Below, in pieces: positions 10,358-19,001 of a stretch of 64,000 bases of DNA. This DNA is from Aestuariivirga sp. (lineage in GTDB: Bacteria > Pseudomonadota > Alphaproteobacteria > Rhizobiales > Aestuariivirgaceae), in NCBI RefSeq assembly GCF_020252395.1, contig NZ_JADCDB010000001.1, positions 62,001 to 126,000 on the forward strand, written 5' to 3'. The notes below the pieces were generated by a model, which searched no databases, had not been told where the DNA came from, and saw nothing but the letters and a program-made list of their open reading frames with translations. A program made the translations under genes and the position numbers. How positions within the stretch are numbered: the first letter of the stretch is position 1; each line of letters begins with the position of its first letter.

Positions 10358-12238
10358 CTACTGCGCAGCTTCCAGCAGCGGCTCGGGCTGCATCACTTCG
10401 GCCACCAACTCTTCGGCCTTGCGCGGGGCTTCTTCCGGGATGCGGAAGACGTTCCAGTGCCAGAGCTTGCGGCCGAATTCCGGCAGGCCCGTCGACCACG
10501 AGACAAGCGGCGCGAGCATGAGGGCGCCAGCGATAGGCGACAGCCACAGGAAGGTGGCCCAGGAGAGGTGGAAGGCCAGAACGCCGAATGCAAGACCCGC
10601 CATGACGTGCAAGGCATGGACCTTGGCGCAGGCCTTGAAGGGCATGGCCTGGTCGTCGCGGTTCTGGGCGTTCCAGCCGGAATCGCGGCCGATCATCACA
10701 TCCGCGACCACACGCGACTGGATCAGCATCATGATGGGCGACAGCAGCATGGAGACGAAGGTTTCCGCCAGCACGCTCTTGATGAGCCCGATGGCGCCGC
10801 CGCAGCCCTTGCGAAGCTCCGAATCCTTCAGCGCGAGGGTAAGGGCCAGGAGCTTGGGCAGGTAGAGCACGGCGAAGGTGATGGCGAAGAGCCTGAGCGC
10901 CAGTTCCGGGTCGAAGACCGGCCAGACAGGGAAGAGCGAGAAGCTGTCTGGGAAATAATTGGGCGCCGTGTGGCGCGCCACGGTGGCGAGCAGCAGGCCC
11001 GCCAGCAGCAGCATGAGCCACAAGGGCGAGGCGAGGTAGGACATGATGCCCTGGATCAAGTGCACGCGGCTCATCCAGTGCAGGCCTCGTGAGCCTACGA
11101 TCTTCATGTGTTGGAGATTGCCCTGGGCCCAGCGCCGGTCACGCGTGGCAAGGTCGATGAGGCAGGGCGGCGTTTCCTCGTAGGAGCCGGTGAGGGCGGG
11201 CAGCATGGTGACGGCCCAGCCGGCGCGGCGGATGAGTGCGGCCTCGACGAAGTCGTGGCTGAGCACATGGCCGCCGAATGGCTTGCGGCCCTTGAGTTCG
11301 GGCAAGCCGCAGGCCCCGGCGAAGGCCCTGGTGCGGATGATGGCGTTGTGGCCCCAGTAATTGCCGTCACGCCCATGCCAGGCGGTAAGCCCGGCGGCCA
11401 CCAGCGGGCCATAGACGCGGCCGGCGAACTGCGTCATGCGGGCAAAGGGCGTCCAGCGGTTCTGCAGCAGCGGCAGCGACTGAATGATGCCGGACTTCGG
11501 ATCCGCCGCCATGGCGCGAGCCAGCGTAACCATGGCGCCGGCTGTCATGTCGCTGTCGGCATCGAGCACGATCATGTGGTCATAGGCCGCACCCCAGCGG
11601 GTGACGAAGTCGGCGATGTTGCCGGCCTTGCGGTGATGGTTGTTCTCCCGCCGGCGGTAATAGACCCTGATGACGGGGCCGAGCTGGCGCTTCAGCCATT
11701 CATAGGCATCGGCCTCCGCCGCGGCGATGTGATCCTTCCGGGTATCCGAGAGCACGAAGATGTCGAAGTGGCGGGCGGCGCCCTCGCGGCGCAGCGCGAG
11801 CCCCATGCGCGAGAGGGCGGCGAAGACGCGCTCCGGGTCCTCGTTGTAGATAGGCATGAGGAGTGCGGTGCGGCCCATATCCGCCATCTCGGCCAGCGGC
11901 GGCAGCCTGGTCTTGCCGAAGAGCAGCACGAGGAAGCCGAGGATGGCGCTGGCGCAGGAGAAGGCGATCCAGGCGAAGGTGAGGGCGAAGAAGGTGGCGA
12001 AGAGCACCTGCAGCGCCGTCACGTTCACTGGGCTGATGACCTGGTACATTTTCCAGGTGCCGAAACCGGTGATGAGCAGCGAGGTGCCGAAAACGAAGAG
12101 GCGGGCCAGCGTGACGCTGCGCGGATTGCCGGCGGACACGCGCTTGCCCGCCCACGCGCGGAGGTCCTGCACGGGCATGGCGAGCGGCGCTTCGGCCGGT
12201 ATCGCGCCGGTCAGCTTCTGGTCCACCGGAAGAGCCAT
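10358..12238 (-). CDS. opgH: Osmoregulated periplasmic glucan glucosyltransferase OpgH
   Basis: Inner-membrane family 2 glycosyltransferase of 626 aa that polymerises the beta-glucan backbone of osmoregulated periplasmic glucans from UDP-glucose. Visible features are N-terminal membrane spans after a short cytosolic start, the catalytic aspartates in MPIYNEDPE and VLDADSDMT, the RRWAQGNLQ (QxxRW-like) motif, and several C-terminal spans. It is shorter than the E. coli protein (about 850 aa), as is usual in alphaproteobacteria, lacking long terminal extensions. Its start overlaps the end of opgG by 28 bp, so the two are cotranscribed. Confidence 0.94.
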   Translation of the reverse strand: MALPVDQKLTGAIPAEAPLAMPVQDLRAWAGKRVSAGNPRSVTLARLFVFGTSLLITGFGTWKMYQVISPVNVTALQVLFATFFALTFAWIAFSCASAILGFLVLLFGKTRLPPLAEMADMGRTALLMPIYNEDPERVFAALSRMGLALRREGAARHFDIFVLSDTRKDHIAAAEADAYEWLKRQLGPVIRVYYRRRENNHHRKAGNIADFVTRWGAAYDHMIVLDADSDMTAGAMVTLARAMAADPKSGIIQSLPLLQNRWTPFARMTQFAGRVYGPLVAAGLTAWHGRDGNYWGHNAIIRTRAFAGACGLPELKGRKPFGGHVLSHDFVEAALIRRAGWAVTMLPALTGSYEETPPCLIDLATRDRRWAQGNLQHMKIVGSRGLHWMSRVHLIQGIMSYLASPLWLMLLLAGLLLATVARHTAPNYFPDSFSLFPVWPVFDPELALRLFAITFAVLYLPKLLALTLALKDSELRKGCGGAIGLIKSVLAETFVSMLLSPIMMLIQSRVVADVMIGRDSGWNAQNRDDQAMPFKACAKVHALHVMAGLAFGVLAFHLSWATFLWLSPIAGALMLAPLVSWSTGLPEFGRKLWHWNVFRIPEEAPRKAEELVAEVMQPEPLLEAAQ

Positions 12239-13776
12239 GTTTCGCTTGCCTTCTTGTCGCCGCGCTTCAGCACGGCGCGCAATTCCGCAACATCTGCCCC
12301 ATTGACGTTATGTTCGAAAGCAAGCCGCGTGGTCTTCGCCACGTCATTCTTGACGATATGCACGTTCGAGATGGCCCCCGCCGAAGCCGTGACATCCGCC
12401 GCGATGTCCCCCTCGAGGTTCCCGCCATCGAATTCCAGAATGTAGAGCCGCAGATCTGGGTCATAAGATGGCGGATCGGCTGCGAAATTCGGGGCTGTGC
12501 CGGCGCCTGAGAACACCGTGCGGGCCACGGCCGCGTCCCCCGGCCAGTCAAGGCACCAGTGCAGGCGGTAGACGTAGGAATAGCTCTGGCCCTGCTTCAG
12601 CCCGTCCTTGGGCTGCCAAAAGGCCACGATGTTGTCGTTGGTTTCCAACAGGGTGGGAATTTCGTAGAGTTCCACGTCGCCCTGCCCCCAGTCGCCGATG
12701 GGCTCCGCCCATAGGCTGGGGCGCTTTTCGTAGCGCGCCTCAAGGTCCATGAAATCGCGGTAGTCGCGCTTCCTCTGCATCAGGCCGAAGCCCCTGGGGC
12801 TCTGATCGATGAAGGCCGAGACCTGCAGCGTCCTGGGGTTGGCCAGCGGGCGCCACAGCCATTCCCCCGCTCCGGTCTGCATCATCAGCCCGTCCGAGTC
12901 ATGGACCGCCGGGCGGTAGTCGTCGACCGGCCGGCTGAGTGGATCGAGCAGGAACATCGACGTCATCGGCGCGATGCCCACGTGCGCAATGTCGCGGCGG
13001 GGGTAGAGGGTGAGCTCGACGTCGATCTGCGTGTCGTCGCCCGGCTTGATCGAGAACTTGTAGGCGCCGGTGACCGAGGGGCTGTCCAGCAGCGCTTCGA
13101 CCACGATCGTCGTTGCGGCAGCGTCGGGCTTGCGCACCCAGAAGGCCCGGAAGGCCGGGAACTCCTCGCCCTTGGGCTGGCCGGTATCGACCGCGAGGCC
13201 GCGGGCCGAGAGGCCGTAAATCATGCCTTTGCCGACGGCACGGAAGTAGGAGGCGCCCTGGAACACCACGAACTCGTCGTTGTAATCCCTGGAATTGATC
13301 GGGTAACGGAGCCTGAGGCCGGAATAGTGGAGGTCGGTCTTGCCGTCTGTCCTGGGCGCCAGCGGCCCGAAAATGAAAAGCTCCGGACTGTAGTTGATGC
13401 GGGCCTGCTCGCCGTCCTGGACGACGTGTACGTCCACGGGCGCGGTAAACAGGAAGCCCGAGTGGAACAGGTCGAAGGAGAACTGATGCGGCTCACCCTT
13501 CCAGAACGACTTGTCCGGGTTGAAGCGGATGTCGCGGTACTGGTCGTAGGTAAGTTTCTCCCAGCCCGGCGGCATGGCGATCTTGCGATCTTCCCACGGC
13601 TTCTGGGCCAGCGCTTCAGCCAGCTTGCGGACATGATCCTCGGCGAAGGGGGACTGCTCTATGAACAGGCCGGTGGGCGCCTGCGCGAAGGAAGGGATCG
13701 CGCCCGCGTGCAGCGACGCAATCGTCGCGCCAAGCAGTGCCGCCGACCCCAGGAGCTGACGCCGTGAGAAATTCAT
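12211..13776 (-). CDS. opgG: Periplasmic glucan biosynthesis protein OpgG/OpgD family
   Basis: Exported protein of about 521 aa needed to build or branch periplasmic glucans made by OpgH. The N-terminus MNFSRRQLLGSAALLG is a twin-arginine signal, ending near SFAQA, so export is by Tat as for OpgD; overall it belongs to the MdoG family (QFSFDLFHSGFLF, YRLHWCLDWPG, and a C-terminal Ig-like domain). The ORF track starts 52 codons upstream at 13932, but that extension has no signal-like character and would run across the divergent promoter region; I use the ATG at 13776. Upstream gene of the opgG-opgH pair. OpgG versus OpgD naming is uncertain. Confidence 0.9.
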   Translation of the reverse strand: MNFSRRQLLGSAALLGATIASLHAGAIPSFAQAPTGLFIEQSPFAEDHVRKLAEALAQKPWEDRKIAMPPGWEKLTYDQYRDIRFNPDKSFWKGEPHQFSFDLFHSGFLFTAPVDVHVVQDGEQARINYSPELFIFGPLAPRTDGKTDLHYSGLRLRYPINSRDYNDEFVVFQGASYFRAVGKGMIYGLSARGLAVDTGQPKGEEFPAFRAFWVRKPDAAATTIVVEALLDSPSVTGAYKFSIKPGDDTQIDVELTLYPRRDIAHVGIAPMTSMFLLDPLSRPVDDYRPAVHDSDGLMMQTGAGEWLWRPLANPRTLQVSAFIDQSPRGFGLMQRKRDYRDFMDLEARYEKRPSLWAEPIGDWGQGDVELYEIPTLLETNDNIVAFWQPKDGLKQGQSYSYVYRLHWCLDWPGDAAVARTVFSGAGTAPNFAADPPSYDPDLRLYILEFDGGNLEGDIAADVTASAGAISNVHIVKNDVAKTTRLAFEHNVNGADVAELRAVLKRGDKKASETWLFRWTRS

Positions 13777-13917
13777 GCTCGGAAAATCCGGGAAGATAGT
13801 GCAATGCACAAAATATCCCAACCTCCAGAAATGTAAAGACCCTCGGATGACAGCCGGGGGCCACTCGACCGCGCTCATGCCATGCACTAAGAGCGCGGCC
13901 AAACAAGGGTTTCCAAG

Positions 13918-15090
13918 ATGAAATTTGCGCAAGTGACGGAGCGGCTGAACGGTTTAGGCTCCGAAAAATGGGCTGTGCACATCGCGGGCAAGCGCCGGGC
14001 CGCACAAGGCGAGCCGGTGATCTTCCTGTCGATCGGCGAGCCCGACGCGCCCCCTCCCGCCGCCATCCTGGACGAAGCCAACCGCCAGATGCGTGCCGGC
14101 CGCATCCGCTATGCCGAGGGCCGGGGCGAGGCCAACGTCCGCCGCGCGCTTTCCCGCCTCTATACCCGGCAGACGGGACGCTCGATCCACGAGGACCAGT
14201 TCATCTACCTGCCCGGCACGCAGACGGCACTCTATGCCGCCATGATGACGGTGGTGAACGAGGGCGGCGAGGTGCTGATGGCCGACCCCTATTACGCCAC
14301 TTATGAGGGCGTGATCGCGGCGGCGGGCGGCATTCCCGTTCCGGTCAAGGTCGACCCCGACCATGGCTTCCACCTCAAGGCCGCCGATCTCGAGAAGCAC
14401 ATCACGCCCCGTTCGCGCGTGCTGCTGATGAACTCGCCGTCGAACCCAACGGGCGCGGTGTTCACCCGCACCGAAATCGAGAAGATCGGCAAGGTCGCAG
14501 AGAAGCACAATCTGTGGATCATCTCCGACGAGGTCTATGCCACCCTCACCTATGGCAACCATGTTTTCGCCTCGCCCTTCGACGTTCCGGAGCTGGAGAA
14601 GCGGACGATCGTGGTGTCGTCGATCTCCAAATCGCATGCGATGCCCGGCTTCCGCTGCGGCTGGATCGCGGCGTCATCCGAGTTCTGCGACCGCTGCATT
14701 CCGGTGACCGAGACCATGCTGTTCGGCTCGCAGCCGTTCCTCGAGGACGCGATGGCCTTCGCGCTCGACAACCACTTCCCCGAGCTCGACGCGATGAAGG
14801 CCAATTACGAGAAGCGGGCGCGCGCCCTGGTGAAGGCGCTCGAAGGCTCCAGCAAGGTTTCCGCCCGCATGCCGGAGGGCGGCATGTTCGTGATGGTGGA
14901 CGTGCGCAAGACCGGCCTTTCAGGCGAGGACTTCGCACGGCGGCTGCTGGCAGAAGAGAATGTCGTCACCATGCCCGGCGAAAGCTTCGGCGCGGGCGGT
15001 GCCGGGCATTTGAGGATCGCACTGACGGTGGGGGTCGATGAGATCACCGAAGCCTGCAGGCGCATCGTGCGGCTGGCGGAAAGGGCTTAA
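13918..15090 (+). CDS. PLP-dependent class I aminotransferase
   Basis: Cytoplasmic fold-type I aminotransferase of 390 aa. The cofactor lysine lies in SSISKSHAMPGFRCGW; the NSPSNPTGAV and SDEVYATLTYG motifs, which contact PLP and the substrate carboxylate, are present, as is the late RIALTVG arginine. It resembles aspartate/aromatic or arginine:pyruvate-type aminotransferases; the donor cannot be fixed from sequence alone. It is divergent from opgG with a 141-bp gap. An arginine:pyruvate aminotransferase would produce the substrate of the AruI-like decarboxylase at 2505, but the two genes are not in one operon, so this link is speculative. Confidence 0.9.
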   Translation: MKFAQVTERLNGLGSEKWAVHIAGKRRAAQGEPVIFLSIGEPDAPPPAAILDEANRQMRAGRIRYAEGRGEANVRRALSRLYTRQTGRSIHEDQFIYLPGTQTALYAAMMTVVNEGGEVLMADPYYATYEGVIAAAGGIPVPVKVDPDHGFHLKAADLEKHITPRSRVLLMNSPSNPTGAVFTRTEIEKIGKVAEKHNLWIISDEVYATLTYGNHVFASPFDVPELEKRTIVVSSISKSHAMPGFRCGWIAASSEFCDRCIPVTETMLFGSQPFLEDAMAFALDNHFPELDAMKANYEKRARALVKALEGSSKVSARMPEGGMFVMVDVRKTGLSGEDFARRLLAEENVVTMPGESFGAGGAGHLRIALTVGVDEITEACRRIVRLAERA

Positions 15091-15102
15091 ATCCTAATAA
15101 GT

Positions 15103-15134
15103 TCCGTCATTCCGGCGGAAGCCGGGGGTTGACG
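15103..15134. repeat. Dispersed palindrome, CGTCATTCCGGCGGAAGCCGG copy
   Basis: CCGTCATTCCGGCGGAAGCC followed by GGGGGTTGACG; a partly degraded copy of the family at 21303. It sits in the convergent gap between the aminotransferase and soxG. Confidence 0.6.
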
Positions 15135-15166
15135 ACCGACAGGGGTGAGGGCGGCCATCAAGAAGG

Positions 15167-15189
15167 ATGGCCGGGACAGACCCGGCCAT
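15167..15189. repeat. Perfect palindrome ATGGCCGGG/CCCGGCCAT
   Basis: ATGGCCGGG, 5-base loop ACAGA, CCCGGCCAT. It forms a strong stem on either strand and may help to end transcription of the converging aminotransferase and soxG genes. It is related to the element at 30916. Confidence 0.65.
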
Positions 15190-15212
15190 GATGAGCATTC
15201 AGCAGCGAATAT

Positions 15213-15782
15213 TCAGATCACCTGATAGCCGAACTCTTCCGCCTGTTCCGTGATCCATTCCCAGAAGCTTTCCGAGAAGCCGCGGAAGACCGAGAGGTCG
15301 TAAGTGTCCGCATCGACGCGCGTGAGGTGGACGCCGACATGGGCCATCTGGGTGAGCGCCGACTTACCGGCCGGGAACACATCGGCATGGAGATCGACCG
15401 GCGTGCCCTTGGCGAGCACGGCGCGGGCCTTGGTGCCGGCGATGCGGATGATCACGCGGCCGTGGCTCTGGTCACTCACTGAGGCAAGGCCTGAGAGCTT
15501 CGACTTGAGTTCGCGGTAGAGCGCGCCCTCGCCGCGGCCCTCGGCCAGCACGAACCACTGGTCCGGCCCGGCCCATTGGGCGTCGTAGCCTTTCAGCGCT
15601 TCAGCCGTTGCCGCGCCCTGCCCCGCACGCGCGATCACGGTGATGATCGACATCGGATGGCGGACGGTGAAACTGACGCCCACCGCACCCCTGTCGGCGC
15701 CGAAGCGGCCTTGCACGGCGACGTCCTGCAAGGGAGAAACACGGTTGAATGTGCGTTCGGTCATGTGTGCTGTCTCAGGCAT
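15213..15782 (-). CDS. soxG: Sarcosine oxidase / N-methylglutamate dehydrogenase gamma subunit
   Basis: Gamma subunit of the heterotetrameric sarcosine oxidase family (MgdD in N-methylglutamate dehydrogenase), about 189 aa. Family features are the N-terminal SPLQDVAVQGRFG, WFVLAEG and the C-terminal LTRVDADTYDLSVFRGFSES region typical of GcvT-like folds. Last gene of the operon. The start is ambiguous: ATG 15782 overlaps the soxA stop by 8 bp with AAGAGA upstream; the ATG at 15764 (MTERTFNRVSP) is an equally good start. The ORF-track start at 15896 lies deep inside soxA and is not credible. Confidence 0.9.
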   Translation of the reverse strand: MPETAHMTERTFNRVSPLQDVAVQGRFGADRGAVGVSFTVRHPMSIITVIARAGQGAATAEALKGYDAQWAGPDQWFVLAEGRGEGALYRELKSKLSGLASVSDQSHGRVIIRIAGTKARAVLAKGTPVDLHADVFPAGKSALTQMAHVGVHLTRVDADTYDLSVFRGFSESFWEWITEQAEEFGYQVI

Positions 15783-18693
15783 GGAGTCTCTTGTTCTCCT
15801 TGTCGAAATGGACGGGATCGCAGATCTCGCCCAGCACCAGGTGGCCACGCAGGCCATCCCAGACCTGCACGACTTCGCCATGGCGTGCGCGGCCATTGGC
15901 GAAGAGCGCCAGGCCCACCCACATGTTGAGCATGGGCGACCAGGCGACGCCCGTCACATAGCCTTGGTCATTGGCCAGCGATGGCGTGTCGTCCTTCTTG
16001 AGGAGATGGGCGCCCGCGCGGATGCGGTGCGACGGGTCGACCGGGCGGATGCCGACGACCTGCTGGCGGTTCGGATCCACGAGGCCCGGACGCTGCGCCA
16101 TCATGCGGCCGATGAAGTCCTTCTTGGTGGACACCATCTTGCCCATGCCGAGATCGCCCGCGGTCGTGGTGCCGTTCAACTCGCCACCGGCCACGTGGCC
16201 CTTCTCGATACGCATGATGGAGAGGGCTTCGACGCCATAGGGGCAGATGCCGAATTCCTCGCCCGCCTGCATCACCGCACGCGCGGCCATGGAGCCGTAA
16301 TCGGCAGGCACCGCCAGCTCATAGGCATGCTCGCCCGAGAAAGAGAGGCGGAACAGGCGCGCCGGAATGCCATGCATGATGGTGACCTCGAGGGCCGCCA
16401 TGTAGGGTACCGTCTCGTCCGTCATCACCAGCTCGTCCATCAGCTTCTGCAGCGTGGCGCGGGACTTCGGCCCCGCCACCGCCATCTGCGCCCACTGCTC
16501 GGTGACCGAGACATAGGTGACGTCGAGATCGGGGAAGAGCGCCTGGTGGGCGAATTCCATCTGCGCCATCACCTTGGCGGCGTTGGCCGTGGTGGTGGTC
16601 ATCACATAGTGATCCTCGGCGAGGCGCGAGGTGGTGCCGTCGTCATAGACGATGCCGTCCTCACGCAGCATGAGGCCGTAGCGCGCCTTGCTGACGGCCA
16701 GGGTGGAGAAGGTGTTGCAGTAGAGCTTGTCGAGGAATTGGCCTGCATCCTTGCCCTGGACGTCGATCTTGCCCAGCGTCGAGACATCGCAGATGCCGAC
16801 GGAGCCGCGCGTGGTGAGAACCTCGCGCGAGGCGGAGGCCAGCCAGTCCTCGGCCTCACGCGGGAACCAGGAGGAGCGCATCCACAAGCCGGTTTCGACG
16901 AAGACGGCACCCTGCTCTTCCGCCCAGTCATGCAGCGGCGTCTTGCGGACGGGCTGGAAATGGTGGCCGGTGAAGGGGCCGGCGAAGGCGCCGAAGGAGA
17001 CGGGCGTGTAGAAGGGACGGAAGGTGGTGGTGCCCACCTCGTCCATCGTCCGGCCCGTCGCCTCCGCCAGGATGGCGATGGCATTGATGTTGCCGAGCTT
17101 GCCCTGGTCGGTAGCCATGCCGGTCGTCGTGTAGCGCTTGGCGAGCTCGACGTCGGAGTAACCTTCCCGCGCGGCGAGCGGCAGGTCCATGGCAGTGGCA
17201 TCGTTCTGGTAGTCGATGAAGGCCTTGGCCCGGGCCTCCTTCACCCACCAGAGCGGCGAAATCGCGAAGGCCTCGTCACGGCACCTGGGCGCCTCGATCG
17301 CCCTGCCGCCCGCCGCACCCTTGGCCGCGCCATCGGCGAGGCATTCGGACAGCAGCATCTTGCCGGCGGCGGAGCCCGCAACGGTGAAGGCCTCGCCATT
17401 GTCGGGGGGCAGGAAGGCCAGAAGATTCGCGTCCCACATGGGCTTCTTGCCACGGTGGCAGGCGAGATTGACGATGGGGCTGAAGCCACCGGACATGGCA
17501 ACGGCTTCGCAATTGATGTGCATGCCGTTGGTGAGGTGCACGGACTTCACCGCCTTGCCGCCCACCGCATCGGCCACCATCGCGCCGCGGATGACGTGAA
17601 CGCCGCCGGGATCGGCCTTCGCGTCCTTGCGGCTGTCGACGATGGCCTCGACGTGAATGCCGTGGAACCGCAGGTCACGCGCCGTGCGGTAGATCGAATC
17701 ATTGCCGCCGAAGACGACAACCGAGCGGCCCGCCGCCACCGCATAGCGGTTGGCATAGGTGCGCATGGCGGAGGCCTGCATGACACCCGGTATGTCGTTG
17801 CCGCCGAAGGCCACTGGGCGCTCTTCCGAGCCCGCCGCCAGCACGGCGCGCCTGGCATGGATCTTCCAGTAGCGCTGGCGCGGCTCGTAAGGATCGGGCA
17901 CGCGCAGGTGGTCGCTCACCCGCTCCACCGCGCCGAAGATGTTACCGTCGAACCAGCCCATGATGGTGGTGCGCGGCATCAGCGTGACGTCGGGCAGCGA
18001 GGCGAGCTCGGCGATGATGCCTTGCGACCAGTCGAAGCCGGATTGGCCGCCGATCTCCTCCTGCTCGTTTAGGAGAGAGCCGCCGAGGCGGGCGCCTTCA
18101 TCGGCCAGGATCACGCGCTTGCCCTGGCGGGCGGCGGCAAGAGCCGCCATCAGGCCGGTGGGGCCGGAACCGATCACCAGCACATCGCAATGGGCGTAGG
18201 ACTTCTCGTATTTGTCCGGGTCCGGCAGCTTGGACGCTGTGCCGAGGCCCGCGGCGCGGCGGATGATGGGCTCGTAGATCTTCTCCCAGAAGCTTTTCGG
18301 CCACATGAAGGTCTTGTAGTAAAAGCCCGCGACAAACATCGACGACGCCAGCGAGTTGATGGCGCCGACGTCAAAGTTCAGGGACGGCCAGTTGTTCTGG
18401 CTCTTGGCGACGAGGCCGTCATAGAGCTCGATCATGGTGGCGCGGGTGTTCGCCTCCTTGCGGCCGCCCTCGCGCAGTTCCACGAGTGCGTTCGGTTCGG
18501 CAGCGCCCGCGGTGATGACACCGCGCGGGCGGTGATACTTGAAGGAGCGGCCCATCAGCCTGACGCCATTGGCCATCAGCGCCGAGGCGAGCGTGTCGCC
18601 GGCGCGGCCGATATGCAGCGCACCGTCGAAGGTGAAGCGCAGGGCTGACTCGCGGTCAATGAGGCCGCCCTTGTCGAGACGGTAGGAGGTCAT
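15775..18693 (-). CDS. soxA: Sarcosine oxidase / N-methylglutamate dehydrogenase alpha subunit
   Basis: Large subunit of 972 aa. An N-terminal 2Fe-2S-fold-like segment includes GRSFKYHRPRGV. A central pyridine-nucleotide domain carries VLVIGSGPTGLMAALAAARQ (NAD site), and the C-terminal third is a GcvT-like folate-binding domain (from about residue 600). In heterotetrameric sarcosine oxidase this subunit binds NAD+ and tetrahydrofolate, trapping the methyl group as methylene-THF. N-methylglutamate dehydrogenase subunit MgdC has the same layout, and the neighbouring glx genes make that reading equally possible. Its start overlaps soxD by 4 bp (ATGA). Confidence 0.93.
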   Translation of the reverse strand: MTSYRLDKGGLIDRESALRFTFDGALHIGRAGDTLASALMANGVRLMGRSFKYHRPRGVITAGAAEPNALVELREGGRKEANTRATMIELYDGLVAKSQNNWPSLNFDVGAINSLASSMFVAGFYYKTFMWPKSFWEKIYEPIIRRAAGLGTASKLPDPDKYEKSYAHCDVLVIGSGPTGLMAALAAARQGKRVILADEGARLGGSLLNEQEEIGGQSGFDWSQGIIAELASLPDVTLMPRTTIMGWFDGNIFGAVERVSDHLRVPDPYEPRQRYWKIHARRAVLAAGSEERPVAFGGNDIPGVMQASAMRTYANRYAVAAGRSVVVFGGNDSIYRTARDLRFHGIHVEAIVDSRKDAKADPGGVHVIRGAMVADAVGGKAVKSVHLTNGMHINCEAVAMSGGFSPIVNLACHRGKKPMWDANLLAFLPPDNGEAFTVAGSAAGKMLLSECLADGAAKGAAGGRAIEAPRCRDEAFAISPLWWVKEARAKAFIDYQNDATAMDLPLAAREGYSDVELAKRYTTTGMATDQGKLGNINAIAILAEATGRTMDEVGTTTFRPFYTPVSFGAFAGPFTGHHFQPVRKTPLHDWAEEQGAVFVETGLWMRSSWFPREAEDWLASASREVLTTRGSVGICDVSTLGKIDVQGKDAGQFLDKLYCNTFSTLAVSKARYGLMLREDGIVYDDGTTSRLAEDHYVMTTTTANAAKVMAQMEFAHQALFPDLDVTYVSVTEQWAQMAVAGPKSRATLQKLMDELVMTDETVPYMAALEVTIMHGIPARLFRLSFSGEHAYELAVPADYGSMAARAVMQAGEEFGICPYGVEALSIMRIEKGHVAGGELNGTTTAGDLGMGKMVSTKKDFIGRMMAQRPGLVDPNRQQVVGIRPVDPSHRIRAGAHLLKKDDTPSLANDQGYVTGVAWSPMLNMWVGLALFANGRARHGEVVQVWDGLRGHLVLGEICDPVHFDKENKRLHA

Positions 18694-18989
18694 GCCTGCT
18701 CTCCCTTGGCGACCGCTTCCTTGCGGCTCGCGAAGGCGCGCGCCGTCACGGCGCCGTAAACTTCATGGGTTTCGGTGTTGCGCTGGACGACGAGCCAGGC
18801 GCGGCAGCCGCCGGAGTGATGCGCATATTCGTCGATCGTCCCGCGCGGGTTGTTGCGGAGGTAGACGTATTCGTACCAGGCTTCCATCGAGGAAGGGTCA
18901 TTCGTGGTGGGGCGGGTGGGCGCGGCATCGCCGAGGAAGGTGAACTCTTCCACGGGGCGCGTTCCGCAATGGGGGCATGGGATGAGCAT
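18690..18989 (-). CDS. soxD: Sarcosine oxidase / N-methylglutamate dehydrogenase delta subunit
   Basis: Small zinc-binding subunit, 99 aa. The Zn ligands are visible as CPHCG near the N-terminus and HHSGGCRAW near residue 60. It matches SoxD/MgdB in size and in position between the beta and alpha genes. The overlap with soxA is 4 bp and the gap from soxB 12 bp, in the order B-D-A-G on the minus strand. Confidence 0.94.
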   Translation of the reverse strand: MLIPCPHCGTRPVEEFTFLGDAAPTRPTTNDPSSMEAWYEYVYLRNNPRGTIDEYAHHSGGCRAWLVVQRNTETHEVYGAVTARAFASRKEAVAKGEQA

Positions 18990-19001
18990 GTGCGTGATCC
19001 G

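Noticed and set aside
15640-18072. Plus-strand ORF of 810 aa opposite soxA
   Set aside because: Low-complexity shadow of soxA (third-position GC effect), without recognisable motifs or a ribosome-binding site.
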